Assembly: GCA_027021185.1 (NCBI GenBank)
Contig: JALUUU010000261.1
Coordinates: 1 to 21,655 of the forward strand
DNA length: 21,655 bases
Direction of reading: 5' to 3'
Source: an archaeon
GTDB lineage: Archaea > Hydrothermarchaeota > Hydrothermarchaeia > Hydrothermarchaeales > JALUUU01
Position 1 is the stretch's first letter. Every line of letters begins with the position of its first letter. Positions 1 through 6,946 of the stretch are shown in pieces. The notes beneath the pieces are model-generated. The model made no database searches, was not told the origin of the DNA, and was given only the letters and a program-made list of their open reading frames with translations. A program made the position numbers and the translations under genes.

Positions 1-609
1 GGCATTCCTGTACAGCATCCAAATGCTTAGAAAAAGGGTACTACTGGTTGGTGCTGTGTATATTACAGGCATTTTTCTTGTTTATCTAGGTATAGGTCTG
101 GGCCTGCTGAAGGCGATTCATCTCTTAGGAGAGCCGCATCTGATAGCGAAAGTAGCAGGGATAATGGTCCTATTTTTGGGATTCATTACCCTGCGTGAGT
201 ATTTATATCCCGAAAAAAGCATTTTGCATACCCGGGAGCCAAAGACACAGGATGCGCTACCTGCTTACCAAGGCCACTCTTCCGTCCTCTTTCGTAGCGG
301 GAATCCTCGTGGGGCTTTGCACTTTCCCCTGCACAGGCGGGATCTATATAGCTATCCTGGGGGCTTCTAACCCTCAAAACCACATATTTCCTAGGATTAC
401 TTTATCTGATTGTGTACAACATAATGTTCGTGATGCCTCTTATTTTCATCCTTGTATTGTTCCATAATGCTCACGCAGTCGAGAGAATAGAGATGTGGAG
501 GGAGATGAGCTGGGGCAAGATGAAGCTGGTCGCTGGATCGATAATGATAGCCCTAGGATTAGTGATCTTAGCACTAACCACATATTCCGATACGTTGGTT
601 TTCCACTGA
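1..609 (+). pseudogene. ccdA: CcdA-like cytochrome c biogenesis / thiol-disulfide transporter, 5'-partial, two frameshifts
   Basis: CcdA-family membrane proteins carry reducing equivalents across the membrane to extracytoplasmic thioredoxin-like proteins, a step needed for c-type haem attachment. The coding sequence enters from outside the window and is open from base 2 (frame 2). It encodes a hydrophobic segment with VYITGIFLVYLGIGLGLL, then REYLYPEK. The family signature continues in frame 3 (KATLPSSFVAGILVG, LCTFPCTGGIYIAILG) and the last helices in frame 1 (LLTLKTTYFLGLLYLIVYN, then MFVMPLIFILVLFHNA), ending in TGA at 607-609. Two +1 shifts are therefore needed. One lies at about 211-245, a region with six A's and CCCGGG. 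The other is in a run of five G's at 359-363, where four G's would restore AILGLLTLK. All expected segments are present in order, so this is either a recent pseudogene or homopolymer errors in the assembly. It is convergent with deoA, 41 bases apart. Confidence 0.8.
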
Positions 610-650
610 GCTACGCACCATGGAGCCTAGCCGCAAATGTAAAAATTAAT

Positions 651-2132
651 TCACTTAATGAGAAACGAGCCTTGCTTTTCAGCGAAATCCATAGCAAAAC
701 CCAAGGTAGTATCGTTGTCTGCGTATATTCTGAAAATAGGTTCTCCCCTTTTAACGTGATCACCGATTTTCTTGTAAAGGTACACACCCGCTGATTTATC
801 CTTTGGCGCCCCTGCAAGCTTAGCTATCTTTGCAATAACGCGATTATCTATGCCACTGACCATACCCGAATTCTTACTGCACACATCAAAGTGATTAGGG
901 GCAAGACTCAAAGAATCTCTCCTACCCTGTAGATCCCTGATAGCCTCAAATTTTTTAAACGCCTTTCCAGACTCAAGCATCTCTCTAGCGATGCTCGTGC
1001 CCTCGCCAACACTTACTTTGCCAGAAAGCTCAATGAGCTCACCGGCCAAAAAGATACTCTTCTCCTTTAGGTAATGGGGAGCATCTTCCTTGTTTTGCAA
1101 AACCCTCAATACATCCAGAGCCTCAAGAACAGGTCCAATCCCCCGTCCAATTGGCTGAGAACCATCTGTGAGCAACACTTTAGCCGTTATCCCGAGTTGC
1201 TCAGCAATCTTCTCAAATCTAGCCTTCAGCTGCAAACCATCATTTGGATTAGCCACTTTAGCGGTTCTGCCCACAGGGATGTCAATAACGACATGGGTGG
1301 AGCCAGCAGCTACTTTTTTAGAGAGAATGGAGGCTATCATTTGCCCCTCAGAATCGATATTTAATGGCTTCTCAACTGTGATAATTATGTCATCCGCCGG
1401 AGCAAGATCCAGGGCTCCTCCCCAGACTATGCATCCCCCCTCTTTTTTCACGATGTTATATATGTTCTCTAGGGGTATCTCCACATCGGCCAGGGCCTCC
1501 ATAGTATCAGCCGTTCCGGCTGGGGAGGTTATGGCCCTAGAGGAAGTTTTTGGTATGGTAAGCCCTGCCGCAGCAACGATTGGCACAACAATCATTGTTG
1601 TTCTATTTCCCGGAATACCACCGATGCAGTGCTTATCGACCACAGTTCCATTAAAATTCAATCTACTCCCAGCCTCAACAATAGCCTCAGCAAGATAAGC
1701 GACCTCCTCATCGCTCAGCCTATTAATAGTGCATGACACCACAAAAGCGGTGAGTTCAATTTTCGAGTACCTGCCCTCCACTATGTCCCTCACAATCGTC
1801 CTAAAAGCATCCTTTGAAAGTTCCCCACCACCTATTTTTTTCCTGATAAGGTCAAGAGAGGATGGAGGAGGAGCCGGCTTCACATCCACCTCCTCTCCTT
1901 CCTCCACATCGAACTTCTCAAAGGCGTACTCGCTCAAGCCTATCTCTTTGTGGTCCAGAAAGTCCTCCTCCACCGCCTGAAGCACCGCCAGATTACGCTT
2001 CTCTCCCCAACTAATCACCACCCTATCCATCGGATGAAGGCCCAGACAAGGGCATATTACATGACCGCGCCTCACGAAGGCTACGCTTTCCTTGTATGAG
2101 TCAATTTCTACCTTCTTCAACCGAAATTTCAT
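651..2132 (-). CDS. deoA: AMP phosphorylase (archaeal DeoA family)
   Basis: Archaeal AMP phosphorylase converts nucleoside 5'-monophosphate plus phosphate into free base and ribose-1,5-bisphosphate. This is the first step of the pathway that feeds type III RuBisCO through ribose-1,5-bisphosphate isomerase; neither of those enzymes is in the window. I see the archaeal-type N-terminal extension (about residues 1-90), then the thymidine/pyrimidine phosphorylase fold. It has the phosphate-binding segment KHCIGGIPGNRTT (about 167-179) and the family signature KTSSRAITSPAGTADTME (about 195-212). The length of 493 aa is normal for the family. I chose ATG 2132 because GGAGG lies 8 bases upstream; the longer TTG start at 2147 would overlap that Shine-Dalgarno. 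The gene follows the HPr-kinase-like gene by 32 bases and is probably co-transcribed with it. A T-rich tract (641-650 on the minus strand) directly after the stop could end the transcript. Confidence 0.93.
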   Translation of the reverse strand: MKFRLKKVEIDSYKESVAFVRRGHVICPCLGLHPMDRVVISWGEKRNLAVLQAVEEDFLDHKEIGLSEYAFEKFDVEEGEEVDVKPAPPPSSLDLIRKKIGGGELSKDAFRTIVRDIVEGRYSKIELTAFVVSCTINRLSDEEVAYLAEAIVEAGSRLNFNGTVVDKHCIGGIPGNRTTMIVVPIVAAAGLTIPKTSSRAITSPAGTADTMEALADVEIPLENIYNIVKKEGGCIVWGGALDLAPADDIIITVEKPLNIDSEGQMIASILSKKVAAGSTHVVIDIPVGRTAKVANPNDGLQLKARFEKIAEQLGITAKVLLTDGSQPIGRGIGPVLEALDVLRVLQNKEDAPHYLKEKSIFLAGELIELSGKVSVGEGTSIAREMLESGKAFKKFEAIRDLQGRRDSLSLAPNHFDVCSKNSGMVSGIDNRVIAKIAKLAGAPKDKSAGVYLYKKIGDHVKRGEPIFRIYADNDTTLGFAMDFAEKQGSFLIK

Positions 2133-2164
2133 TTTCAGCTCCTCCAACCAACAAAAACACCGGG

Positions 2165-3142
2165 CTAAGATTCAGTAATGAGGCTCCTTATCTCATTCTG
2201 AATCCTCAATGGTTCAAGCACTGTATTAACCAGATATACGTCAAGCCTTTTGAAAAACTTCTCAAAGAAACCCCTTCGCAATTTCTTTTTTTGATGCGTC
2301 CTCAGAAGCTGATGAGGATTGCAGAAATCGTTAACAGCCAAATATTCTGCCGCCTCTTTGGCGCTGAGCCTCCTCACCTTCTCCATATCTCTTTCCTCTC
2401 TCCTAAGGAGTATTGCGGTCTTCAGAACAGTTTGCTCCCGTGTCCTATCGCCGACAACACGTTTTATATCGGCAACAGCCCTTCCAGCCTCGTCAAGATC
2501 AATATCTTCTAAAAGAGGCCTAAACTCTCTCCATATCCCACCTATATCGCCCCTTATATAGCAATTTTTCTCAGAGGAAAAAGCCACGACGTCATCCCCC
2601 AAGATCCTTACGAAGTACCAATCATCCGCAACCAGATTTGGCTTTTTATAAAGGCCCAGAAACCCTGGTCCCTCAAGCATTAGCCCATATGAATGGGTGG
2701 TTTTCCCAGTTCCAGGAGGACCAATTATAGTTAACCCTGATCCACCAAAATCCACTACTGATCCATGCACAGAGAAGCGCCGATAGGAGGGATAATAGCT
2801 CTCAAAGAGGTCCCCTGCCACGGCGAGAGCTATACTCTTAATCCAACCATAGTAGTCACAATTCAAAACTATCGCGGTACTAGACGAAGGCTCAAAAAGA
2901 ACCCGGAGGTCTCCATCAGCGCGTAACGCAAAAACCCTCCCATGAGGCCTGACGTAGTCACTCATGAACCTGAAGTTGTCCTCCCACATATCCTTAAACT
3001 CGCGGTTATCTGTGTAAAGTTTTATACAAGCTCCATGAATGCTTGCCTTGCGCTCATATTTTAACAAATGACGATAATTAGAAATCACACGGTTTCTTTC
3101 TAGACGATTTATATTTTTAACAGTATAAGTTTGGCTCCCCAT
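2165..3142 (-). CDS. HPr kinase/PEP-carboxykinase-like P-loop protein
   Basis: A 325-aa protein with the core of the HPr kinase/phosphorylase and PEP-carboxykinase-type P-loop fold. Visible elements are FSVHGSVVDFGGSGLTII (123-140), matching the HASxVxxxGxGVLLxG pattern of HprK; a Walker A loop GPPGTGKTTHS (141-151); and LVADDWYFVR (170-179), matching the LVADD Walker-B-like motif. The N-terminal 120 residues and the basic C-terminal tail (KKKLRRGFFEKFFKRL) are not recognised. Family knowledge suggests a nucleotide-dependent kinase or phosphotransferase; the substrate is unknown. There is no HPr or other PTS gene in view, so a classical HprK role is unlikely. It sits directly upstream of deoA, which hints at a link to nucleotide or sugar-phosphate metabolism (inference). 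No strong Shine-Dalgarno precedes ATG 3142. A TATA-like element at 3174-3180 would give a short leader. Confidence 0.75.
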   Translation of the reverse strand: MGSQTYTVKNINRLERNRVISNYRHLLKYERKASIHGACIKLYTDNREFKDMWEDNFRFMSDYVRPHGRVFALRADGDLRVLFEPSSSTAIVLNCDYYGWIKSIALAVAGDLFESYYPSYRRFSVHGSVVDFGGSGLTIIGPPGTGKTTHSYGLMLEGPGFLGLYKKPNLVADDWYFVRILGDDVVAFSSEKNCYIRGDIGGIWREFRPLLEDIDLDEAGRAVADIKRVVGDRTREQTVLKTAILLRREERDMEKVRRLSAKEAAEYLAVNDFCNPHQLLRTHQKKKLRRGFFEKFFKRLDVYLVNTVLEPLRIQNEIRSLITES

Positions 3143-3173
3143 TATCTATTCTTCCATTTCGACCCAAGTCCAC

Positions 3174-3180
3174 TAAATAC
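3174..3180 (-). promoter_or_regulatory. TATA-like element for the HprK-like/deoA operon
   Basis: The minus strand reads GTATTTAG about 35 bases before ATG 3142, which would give a leader of roughly 9 bases. This is position and composition only. Confidence 0.35.
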
Positions 3181-3284
3181 GAATGGAAATCCCATTGAGA
3201 ATCCCGCCGTTGGCTACGTAAAAATCCATTAGATGGCCAATATATACTTTTTTCCTCCAAAATATCCAGAATTCTTTCTTTTTA

Positions 3285-3299
3285 TTAGCATGCTGCTAA
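3285..3299. repeat. Inverted repeat TTAGCA-TGC-TGCTAA
   Basis: A perfect 6-bp dyad with a 3-base spacer lies in the 245-base gap between ccmE's 3' end and the HprK-like gene. It is about 145 bases upstream of that gene's start, so it could be a distal operator or just a chance dyad in AT-rich DNA. I see no convincing gene in the gap. Confidence 0.3.
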
Positions 3300-3324
3300 C
3301 ATGTCTTATAGGTGATTTTAGCAA

Positions 3325-3347
3325 AAAAGAGAATCTTAGTCTCTTTT
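3325..3347 (-). terminator. Hairpin downstream of ccmE
   Basis: AAAAGAGA and TCTCTTTT form a perfect 8-bp stem with a 7-base loop (ATCTTAG). It lies about 40 bases past the ccmE stop and is flanked by A/T runs on both sides. It could be a transcript end signal. The stem is AT-rich and symmetrical, so the strand is a guess from position. Confidence 0.4.
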
Positions 3348-3387
3348 AACCTAGCCCAACAGATAACCACAGGAAAAAGCACCCCCA

Positions 3388-3840
3388 TCACGTGCCCAGA
3401 TAAGCACCACCATCATATGCCTGAGAGTTCTCCTCCCAATACACCTCGTCAAGCTTTTGCTGATATTTAGAAGGACACTTAAACAGAACTTTATTCGATA
3501 TCAGGGTACCATCGGGGGATAGAGTGCCAATAACGGTAACCCCTACACCGGGCTTCACATTTTGAATAGGATCAGAACCTTGATATCTTACCTTGATGGT
3601 CGATTTACCATCGGTAAGATCAAAGAGATAAGAGTTGGGCTCCTCCTCCTCCTTCTCCACCGTTTCCTTAACAATTAACCCAGCAACTTGAACGTTTCTG
3701 TTCATATACTCCTCTGGCTGGGCAACAACCTCGCTAACAAATTTAATTGGATCCAGAAAATCCTCGATTGAACTGGCACTCATCCACACTCCGAGGAGAA
3801 TCACAAACCCCCCTGCCACGACTCTCAGTTTCTTATTCAT
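3388..3840 (-). CDS. ccmE: Cytochrome c maturation protein CcmE, CxxxY type
   Basis: CcmE is the extracytoplasmic haem chaperone of System I cytochrome c biogenesis. It holds haem covalently and passes it to the CcmF haem lyase. The 150-aa protein has an N-terminal signal anchor (about residues 5-22) followed by an OB-fold: YLFDLTDGKSTIKVRYQG (71-88) and GVGVTVIGTLSPDGTLISNK (98-117). The haem-binding site is KCPSKY (121-126), so Cys122 replaces the usual His in a C-x3-Y motif. This is the variant known from archaea and some sulfate reducers. Residues after 126 are short and acidic, as in that group. The start ATG 3840 is preceded by a TATA-like box about 30 bases upstream and no clear Shine-Dalgarno. 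It stands 89 bases downstream of the universal stress gene and probably has its own promoter. ccmA, ccmB, ccmC and ccmH are not in the window. Confidence 0.88.
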   Translation of the reverse strand: MNKKLRVVAGGFVILLGVWMSASSIEDFLDPIKFVSEVVAQPEEYMNRNVQVAGLIVKETVEKEEEEPNSYLFDLTDGKSTIKVRYQGSDPIQNVKPGVGVTVIGTLSPDGTLISNKVLFKCPSKYQQKLDEVYWEENSQAYDGGAYLGT

Positions 3841-3866
3841 TTTTTAAAGGGCGTTGCTAATCTGAA

Positions 3867-3890
3867 GATAAAAAGATTTTCCCTTCAAAA
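3867..3890 (-). promoter_or_regulatory. ccmE promoter: TATA box plus upstream T-run/A-run element
   Basis: The minus strand reads TTTTGAAGGGAAAA (3890-3877), then two bases, then a TTTTTAT box (3874-3868) centred about 30 bases before ATG 3840. The same arrangement, with the same two-base spacing, precedes the thioredoxin-ccmF operon and the microprotein-htpX operon. The A-rich right half may be the BRE; the left T-run half is the extra part. Confidence 0.5.
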
Positions 3891-3929
3891 CGTCAGATAT
3901 GTAGAGGTTTTTCTTTCGAAATGAAATTG

Positions 3930-4382
3930 CTATCTACCAATCATAACAGAAACCTTGGCTCTTTCCGAAACCTCCCTGCTGACGCTTCCTAGGAAAGCCT
4001 TTCCAATTCTCCGCCCTCTAGAACCCAAAACGATTAAGTCCACATTCTCCTCATCTGCGGCCCTAAGGATTTCCTCCACAGGATGCCCCCACCGCAACAA
4101 GGTCTTAACTTTTTTAACCGAGTGATCAAGGAGATACTTCCTAGAGGACTCTAAAAATCTCATTGCGGGCGCCTCTAACTCTTTCTTTACGTCCTGTTCC
4201 TCCATCACCCTCATTAATGCCTCAACCTGAGGATCGGATCTCTCCAGCTCAAGCAAACTTCTCTGGACCCACAGGAGGATAACCTCACAGTCCATACATT
4301 TAGCTATTTCCGAGCATCGAGCTAGGGCCTTCTTTGAATCCTCACTCCCATCTACAGCCACTAAAATTTTTTCCATTCTCAC
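3930..4382 (-). CDS. Universal stress protein (UspA family)
   Basis: A single-domain, 150-aa cytoplasmic protein of the UspA/ATP-binding family. The N-terminal strand KILVAVDGSEDSKKAL (5-20) and the C-terminal block LIVLGSRGRRIGKAFLGSVS (115-134) are typical of ATP-binding members (G-x2-G-x9-G-S/T). Here the second spacing is eight rather than nine residues (G-SR-G-RRIGKAFL-GS). The family contributes to stress survival, but the exact role cannot be read from the sequence. I chose GTG 4382 because AGGAGG ends five bases upstream; ATG 4376 is the alternative. It follows the 94-aa cysteine protein by 37 bases, so it is probably the last gene of the Rieske transcript. Confidence 0.87.
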   Translation of the reverse strand: MRMEKILVAVDGSEDSKKALARCSEIAKCMDCEVILLWVQRSLLELERSDPQVEALMRVMEEQDVKKELEAPAMRFLESSRKYLLDHSVKKVKTLLRWGHPVEEILRAADEENVDLIVLGSRGRRIGKAFLGSVSREVSERAKVSVMIGR

Positions 4383-4419
4383 AATTCCCTCCTAATATAA
4401 TAACTGACTTTATTAGAAT

Positions 4420-4704
4420 TTAAGGCTTCTTATTCTCAACGACCTCGAAAACTCCGGGCTCAATGAGCATTTGAAGCTGCTCCTCACGAAGCTCCAAGTC
4501 ACCTATTTTTGCAGCAGCCTTTGAATTAGACACGTAAAAAAGCTCGCCTTTTGCGCCAGAGCCTCCCCTGTAGACCAACTTGCCAAGAGCTTCTTTTTTT
4601 AACGATGTCTTAATCCCGCCAATAATGTCGCATGGATCACCGCAACAATTGTGGCCCAACAATGCTTTTGCTTTAGCAACAAGTTTCTTTTCCTTTACAT
4701 CCAT
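4420..4704 (-). CDS. Unrecognised 94-aa protein with CC-x3-C motif, next to the Rieske gene
   Basis: I do not recognise this family. The protein is soluble and lysine-rich at the start. Its only striking element is a cysteine/histidine cluster, GHNCCGDPCDIIGG (17-30), followed by a lysine-rich stretch and a hydrophobic C-terminal segment LQMLIEPGVFEVVE (77-90). Three closely spaced Cys plus His could bind a metal or form a redox disulfide. The gene starts three bases after the Rieske stop and is surely translated from the same message (GGGGTGG upstream). This suggests it is a partner, assembly factor or electron-transfer accessory of the Rieske protein (inference). There is no signal peptide, so it would act on the cytoplasmic side unless bound to a partner. 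Confidence 0.75.
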   Translation of the reverse strand: MDVKEKKLVAKAKALLGHNCCGDPCDIIGGIKTSLKKEALGKLVYRGGSGAKGELFYVSNSKAAAKIGDLELREEQLQMLIEPGVFEVVENKKP

Positions 4705-4707
4705 TAC

Positions 4708-5319
4708 CTATACCACCCCTTTATTCCGGTAAACATCAAGAGACTTAACATAGTTAATGTCCTTCCATCCCACGGCCCAGACATCGCCGCCACGCCCTTC
4801 GAGCTTAATTTCAGGGATAGGCGCCGGCGGCGGTCCACCCACTACCGCAGCGCCATTAACAATATCGTACAAACCATTATGGCATGGACATGTCAATATT
4901 CCTGTTTGAGGGTTCCATTTTTTAGGAATACACCCTAAATGCGTGCAGAGTAAACAGTAAGATACAAGACCTTCAGGCACGTCAATATTCTCATTATGGC
5001 CACCACTGATATCCCTACCAACCCCCTGAACTACATCTCTCCTCTGATGGCTCACCTTCTCATCGAAAAACCAGAGACCCCCTATTAACGTGGCCCTACC
5101 GAAATTAAACTTATAGGTGATGAATGCGCCGGGGAATAGTTCACTGAGGCTAACTATCCGTGTAGCCCCGGGCCTAACCTGGCCAGGAGGTAAAGGCCAT
5201 TCAGGATTGGGGGTTATAAACTCTAAGGCAATCGGCGCCGAATTGAAAATAGTTACCCCAACAGCCCCCAACGCTGCATATTTCACAACATTCCTACGGC
5301 TTATCTTCTTCGCAATCAT
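4708..5319 (-). CDS. Rieske [2Fe-2S] protein with Tat-like N-terminal anchor
   Basis: Rieske proteins carry a high-potential [2Fe-2S] cluster bound by two Cys and two His, and pass electrons from quinols to cytochromes. Both cluster motifs are intact: CTHLGC (125-130 from ATG 5319) and CPCHNG (144-149), followed by the proline loop GGPPPAPIPE. The N-terminus has SRRNVVKYAALGAVGVTIF, a Tat-like twin-arginine plus hydrophobic anchor, so the cluster domain should face outside. I prefer ATG 5319 (203 aa) because TTTAAA at 5341-5346 is centred about 25 bases upstream, fitting a leaderless message; GTG 5328 is the alternative. No cytochrome b gene is in view, so this may be an orphan Rieske or part of an unusual complex. 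It is followed immediately by the 94-aa cysteine protein. Confidence 0.9.
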   Translation of the reverse strand: MIAKKISRRNVVKYAALGAVGVTIFNSAPIALEFITPNPEWPLPPGQVRPGATRIVSLSELFPGAFITYKFNFGRATLIGGLWFFDEKVSHQRRDVVQGVGRDISGGHNENIDVPEGLVSYCLLCTHLGCIPKKWNPQTGILTCPCHNGLYDIVNGAAVVGGPPPAPIPEIKLEGRGGDVWAVGWKDINYVKSLDVYRNKGVV

Positions 5320-5340
5320 TCCCCACACACATAGCTAATC

Positions 5341-5346
5341 TTTAAA
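5341..5346 (-). promoter_or_regulatory. TATA-like box for the Rieske transcript
   Basis: TTTAAA, inside the minus-strand run GTTTTTTAAAG, is centred about 25 bases before ATG 5319. This is the spacing expected for a leaderless archaeal mRNA. Confidence 0.5.
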
Positions 5347-5496
5347 AAACATGTCAAATACTTTTTTATTACGAAAACAGTTTAAATCAACCTTTTTTCT
5401 TTCAGATTATGACAAATCATACTCATCTCTTTACCCAATTGTAAGGCATCGGTGAAAGATTTTTTATTCCTTTTAAATCCACAAAGATTAGCCCGC

Positions 5497-6525
5497 TTAG
5501 ATGCTGAGGTAAGCCTTTTGCAATTTCTCTGAAACTTTTCTATCCATAAACGCCCTCATCAGAATATCCGGAACCCCTGTTTCCACAAATATCCGTTGCA
5601 CGGCTAACAATGCTTCGTAGCCCCTCATGCTTTTTACTACCATGCCACGATACTCTTCCAACCCTTGAACCAAGGATATTTCTTCACCGATCACTGCGTT
5701 AATGATCCTGCCGCATTCACTACCATACCGCAGGCTCTTTCGTATGCCTTCAGCAGTCAAAGGCAAAGCCTGTCCCCCCGCGTCCCCCACAATAAATAGG
5801 TCATCGACTGTGGGCTCCCTCAGCCCATACGGTATAGCGTTTCCATGACATTTACCTGAGAACACCAACCCAAGGTCATCAAAAAATAGTTTAAGTGCCT
5901 TAAGTAGGTTCCTGTTTCCGCAATAGCTTCCAACCCCTATCCTAGAAAACTCGCCGATGGGAAAAATCCACGCCAAACCGTCTGGGATGATATGTGGAAT
6001 AGCATATATGTGAAGCATATCATCCTCATATTTCGCATCGGTTTCTAACCAAAAGCCTAACCTATCCTTTCGTACAAAGTTCCTCTTCAAGCTCCCTGCT
6101 AACAAGGCACGCCAACCAGTACAATCCACCGTGCATCTCGCCCGGAATTTGCCAGCATCAGTAACTACCGCTCCCTCTCTCATGCCAAGGATTTTAGCTT
6201 TCAAGATATCGGCACCCACATTATCCATTAAAGAGTCACAAAAACGCTTATAATCAAAAGTGCATAGGGGCTCAATCAAACGGACTTCATATTCCTCAGG
6301 AATGTGGAACACGACCCGTCTAAAAGTCTGTAACACGGAGTTCTCACAGCCAAACTCCCGCGCAGTGCTGAGAAACGTCCCACAGGCAGAGGTTTGACCG
6401 CTCCCAACCTCATCCCTATCTATCAGCAGTGCGCGTTCCTCAATCCTGGAAGCAACGGCAAGGCCAGCAAAGCTTCCACCAGCTACAATGGCATCATACT
6501 TACTCTTATCAATCCAGCCCGACAA
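5497..6525 (-). CDS. Geranylgeranyl reductase family FAD-dependent oxidoreductase
   Basis: A 342-aa flavoprotein of the geranylgeranyl reductase/FAD-binding monooxygenase superfamily. The Rossmann fingerprint is YDAIVAGGSFAGLAVASRI (10-28), with Ser at the third glycine position as in many relatives. LLIDRDEVG (33-41) ends the second strand. CTVDCTGW (131-138) is the middle motif, and FIVGDAGGQALPLTAEGI (244-261) contains the second FAD-binding Gly-Asp. Archaeal members saturate the isoprenoid chains of membrane lipids or of quinones. This protein is shorter than the roughly 390-400 aa of typical digeranylgeranylglycerophospholipid reductases, so the substrate is uncertain. The only start before the FAD motif is TTG 6525; the preceding in-frame stop is TAG 6541-6543, which is also the stop of the upstream gene. 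A GGGGG run just inside that junction is the only ribosome-binding candidate. Confidence 0.82.
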   Translation of the reverse strand: MSGWIDKSKYDAIVAGGSFAGLAVASRIEERALLIDRDEVGSGQTSACGTFLSTAREFGCENSVLQTFRRVVFHIPEEYEVRLIEPLCTFDYKRFCDSLMDNVGADILKAKILGMREGAVVTDAGKFRARCTVDCTGWRALLAGSLKRNFVRKDRLGFWLETDAKYEDDMLHIYAIPHIIPDGLAWIFPIGEFSRIGVGSYCGNRNLLKALKLFFDDLGLVFSGKCHGNAIPYGLREPTVDDLFIVGDAGGQALPLTAEGIRKSLRYGSECGRIINAVIGEEISLVQGLEEYRGMVVKSMRGYEALLAVQRIFVETGVPDILMRAFMDRKVSEKLQKAYLSI

Positions 6526-6540
6526 ATACGATGAAACCCC

Positions 6541-6795
6541 CTATCTAGTGGTCAGGTAATTATATAGGTACGCAAAAAACACGCCTCCATAGACCCCATA
6601 GACAAAGCTTTCCACAAGCCCGAGGAAAAAACTACCTACGCTAAACCAGACAAAACCTGGAAGAAGAGGAGCCCATACTTGATGCATAGCATACTGAGGC
6701 ATGACCATGTCCCACAGAACACAGAGAACATAGGTAACGCCGAAAAGTATCCCAAGCGCTAGGCCTGCAGCCCTTACGTTTATTTTCCCCTCCAT
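6541..6795 (-). CDS. Small membrane protein, DUF5676-like
   Basis: An 84-aa protein with two predicted membrane helices: about 9-30 (AGLALGILFGVTYVLCVLW) and about 46-80 (WFSVGSFFLGLVESFVYGVY onward). The beginning INVRAAGLALGILFGV and the glycine-rich second half resemble small DUF5676-type archaeal/bacterial membrane proteins, whose function is unknown. The start ATG 6795 has no Shine-Dalgarno in front of it. CTAAATAC at 6817-6824 is centred about 26 bases upstream, so the message is probably leaderless. A GGAGGGG lies just inside the gene, before codon ATA, which is where relatives begin; the annotated N-terminus could therefore be four residues too long. The gene is followed by the flavoprotein 15 bases downstream, suggesting one transcript. 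Confidence 0.75.
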   Translation of the reverse strand: MEGKINVRAAGLALGILFGVTYVLCVLWDMVMPQYAMHQVWAPLLPGFVWFSVGSFFLGLVESFVYGVYGGVFFAYLYNYLTTR

Positions 6796-6816
6796 GTTAA
6801 TTAATAATAAAAACGC

Positions 6817-6824
6817 GTATTTAG
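6817..6824 (-). promoter_or_regulatory. TATA-like box for the DUF5676/flavoprotein operon
   Basis: The minus strand reads GAAAAAG (BRE-like) then AA and CTAAATAC, centred 25-26 bases before ATG 6795. No Shine-Dalgarno is present, so a leaderless message is likely. Confidence 0.5.
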
Positions 6825-6834
6825 TTCTTTTTCT

Positions 6835-6850
6835 TACGGAAAAAACCGTA
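6835..6850. repeat. Inverted repeat TACGG-A6-CCGTA
   Basis: A perfect 5-bp dyad around six A's lies about 10 bases upstream of the TATA box of the DUF5676-like gene, a position where an archaeal activator could bind. Confidence 0.4.
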
Positions 6851-6866
6851 TCTTGCTATTTTGTTC

Positions 6867-6884
6867 CAGTATTGATTAATACTG
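6867..6884. repeat. Inverted repeat CAGTATT-GATT-AATACTG
   Basis: A perfect 7-bp dyad with a 4-base spacer, an 18-bp operator-like palindrome, in the gap between htpX's 3' end and the DUF5676-like gene. Confidence 0.45.
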
Positions 6885-6891
6885 TAACCAG

Positions 6892-6914
6892 TGGATTTAG
6901 GAATGTAAAATCCA
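6892..6914 (-). terminator. Hairpin TGGATTT-N9-AAATCCA downstream of htpX
   Basis: A perfect 7-bp dyad with a 9-base loop lies 33 bases past the htpX stop. It could be the htpX transcript end, or a third member of the dyad cluster between the two operons. Confidence 0.4.
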
Positions 6915-6946
6915 GTAGATAAACATGTAACAAATCGTAACTCTCG

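Noticed and set aside
1168..1698. Long plus-strand open frame (176 codons) antisense to deoA
   Set aside because: It is a shadow of the highly conserved AMP phosphorylase on the other strand, with an unnatural Ser/Ala/Pro-rich composition.
3232..3348. 38-codon plus-strand frame starting MANIYFFPPKYPE in the ccmE/HprK-like gap
   Set aside because: It is AT-rich with a Phe/Leu-heavy composition and no promoter or ribosome binding site. It runs through the hairpin at 3325-3347, so chance is more likely.
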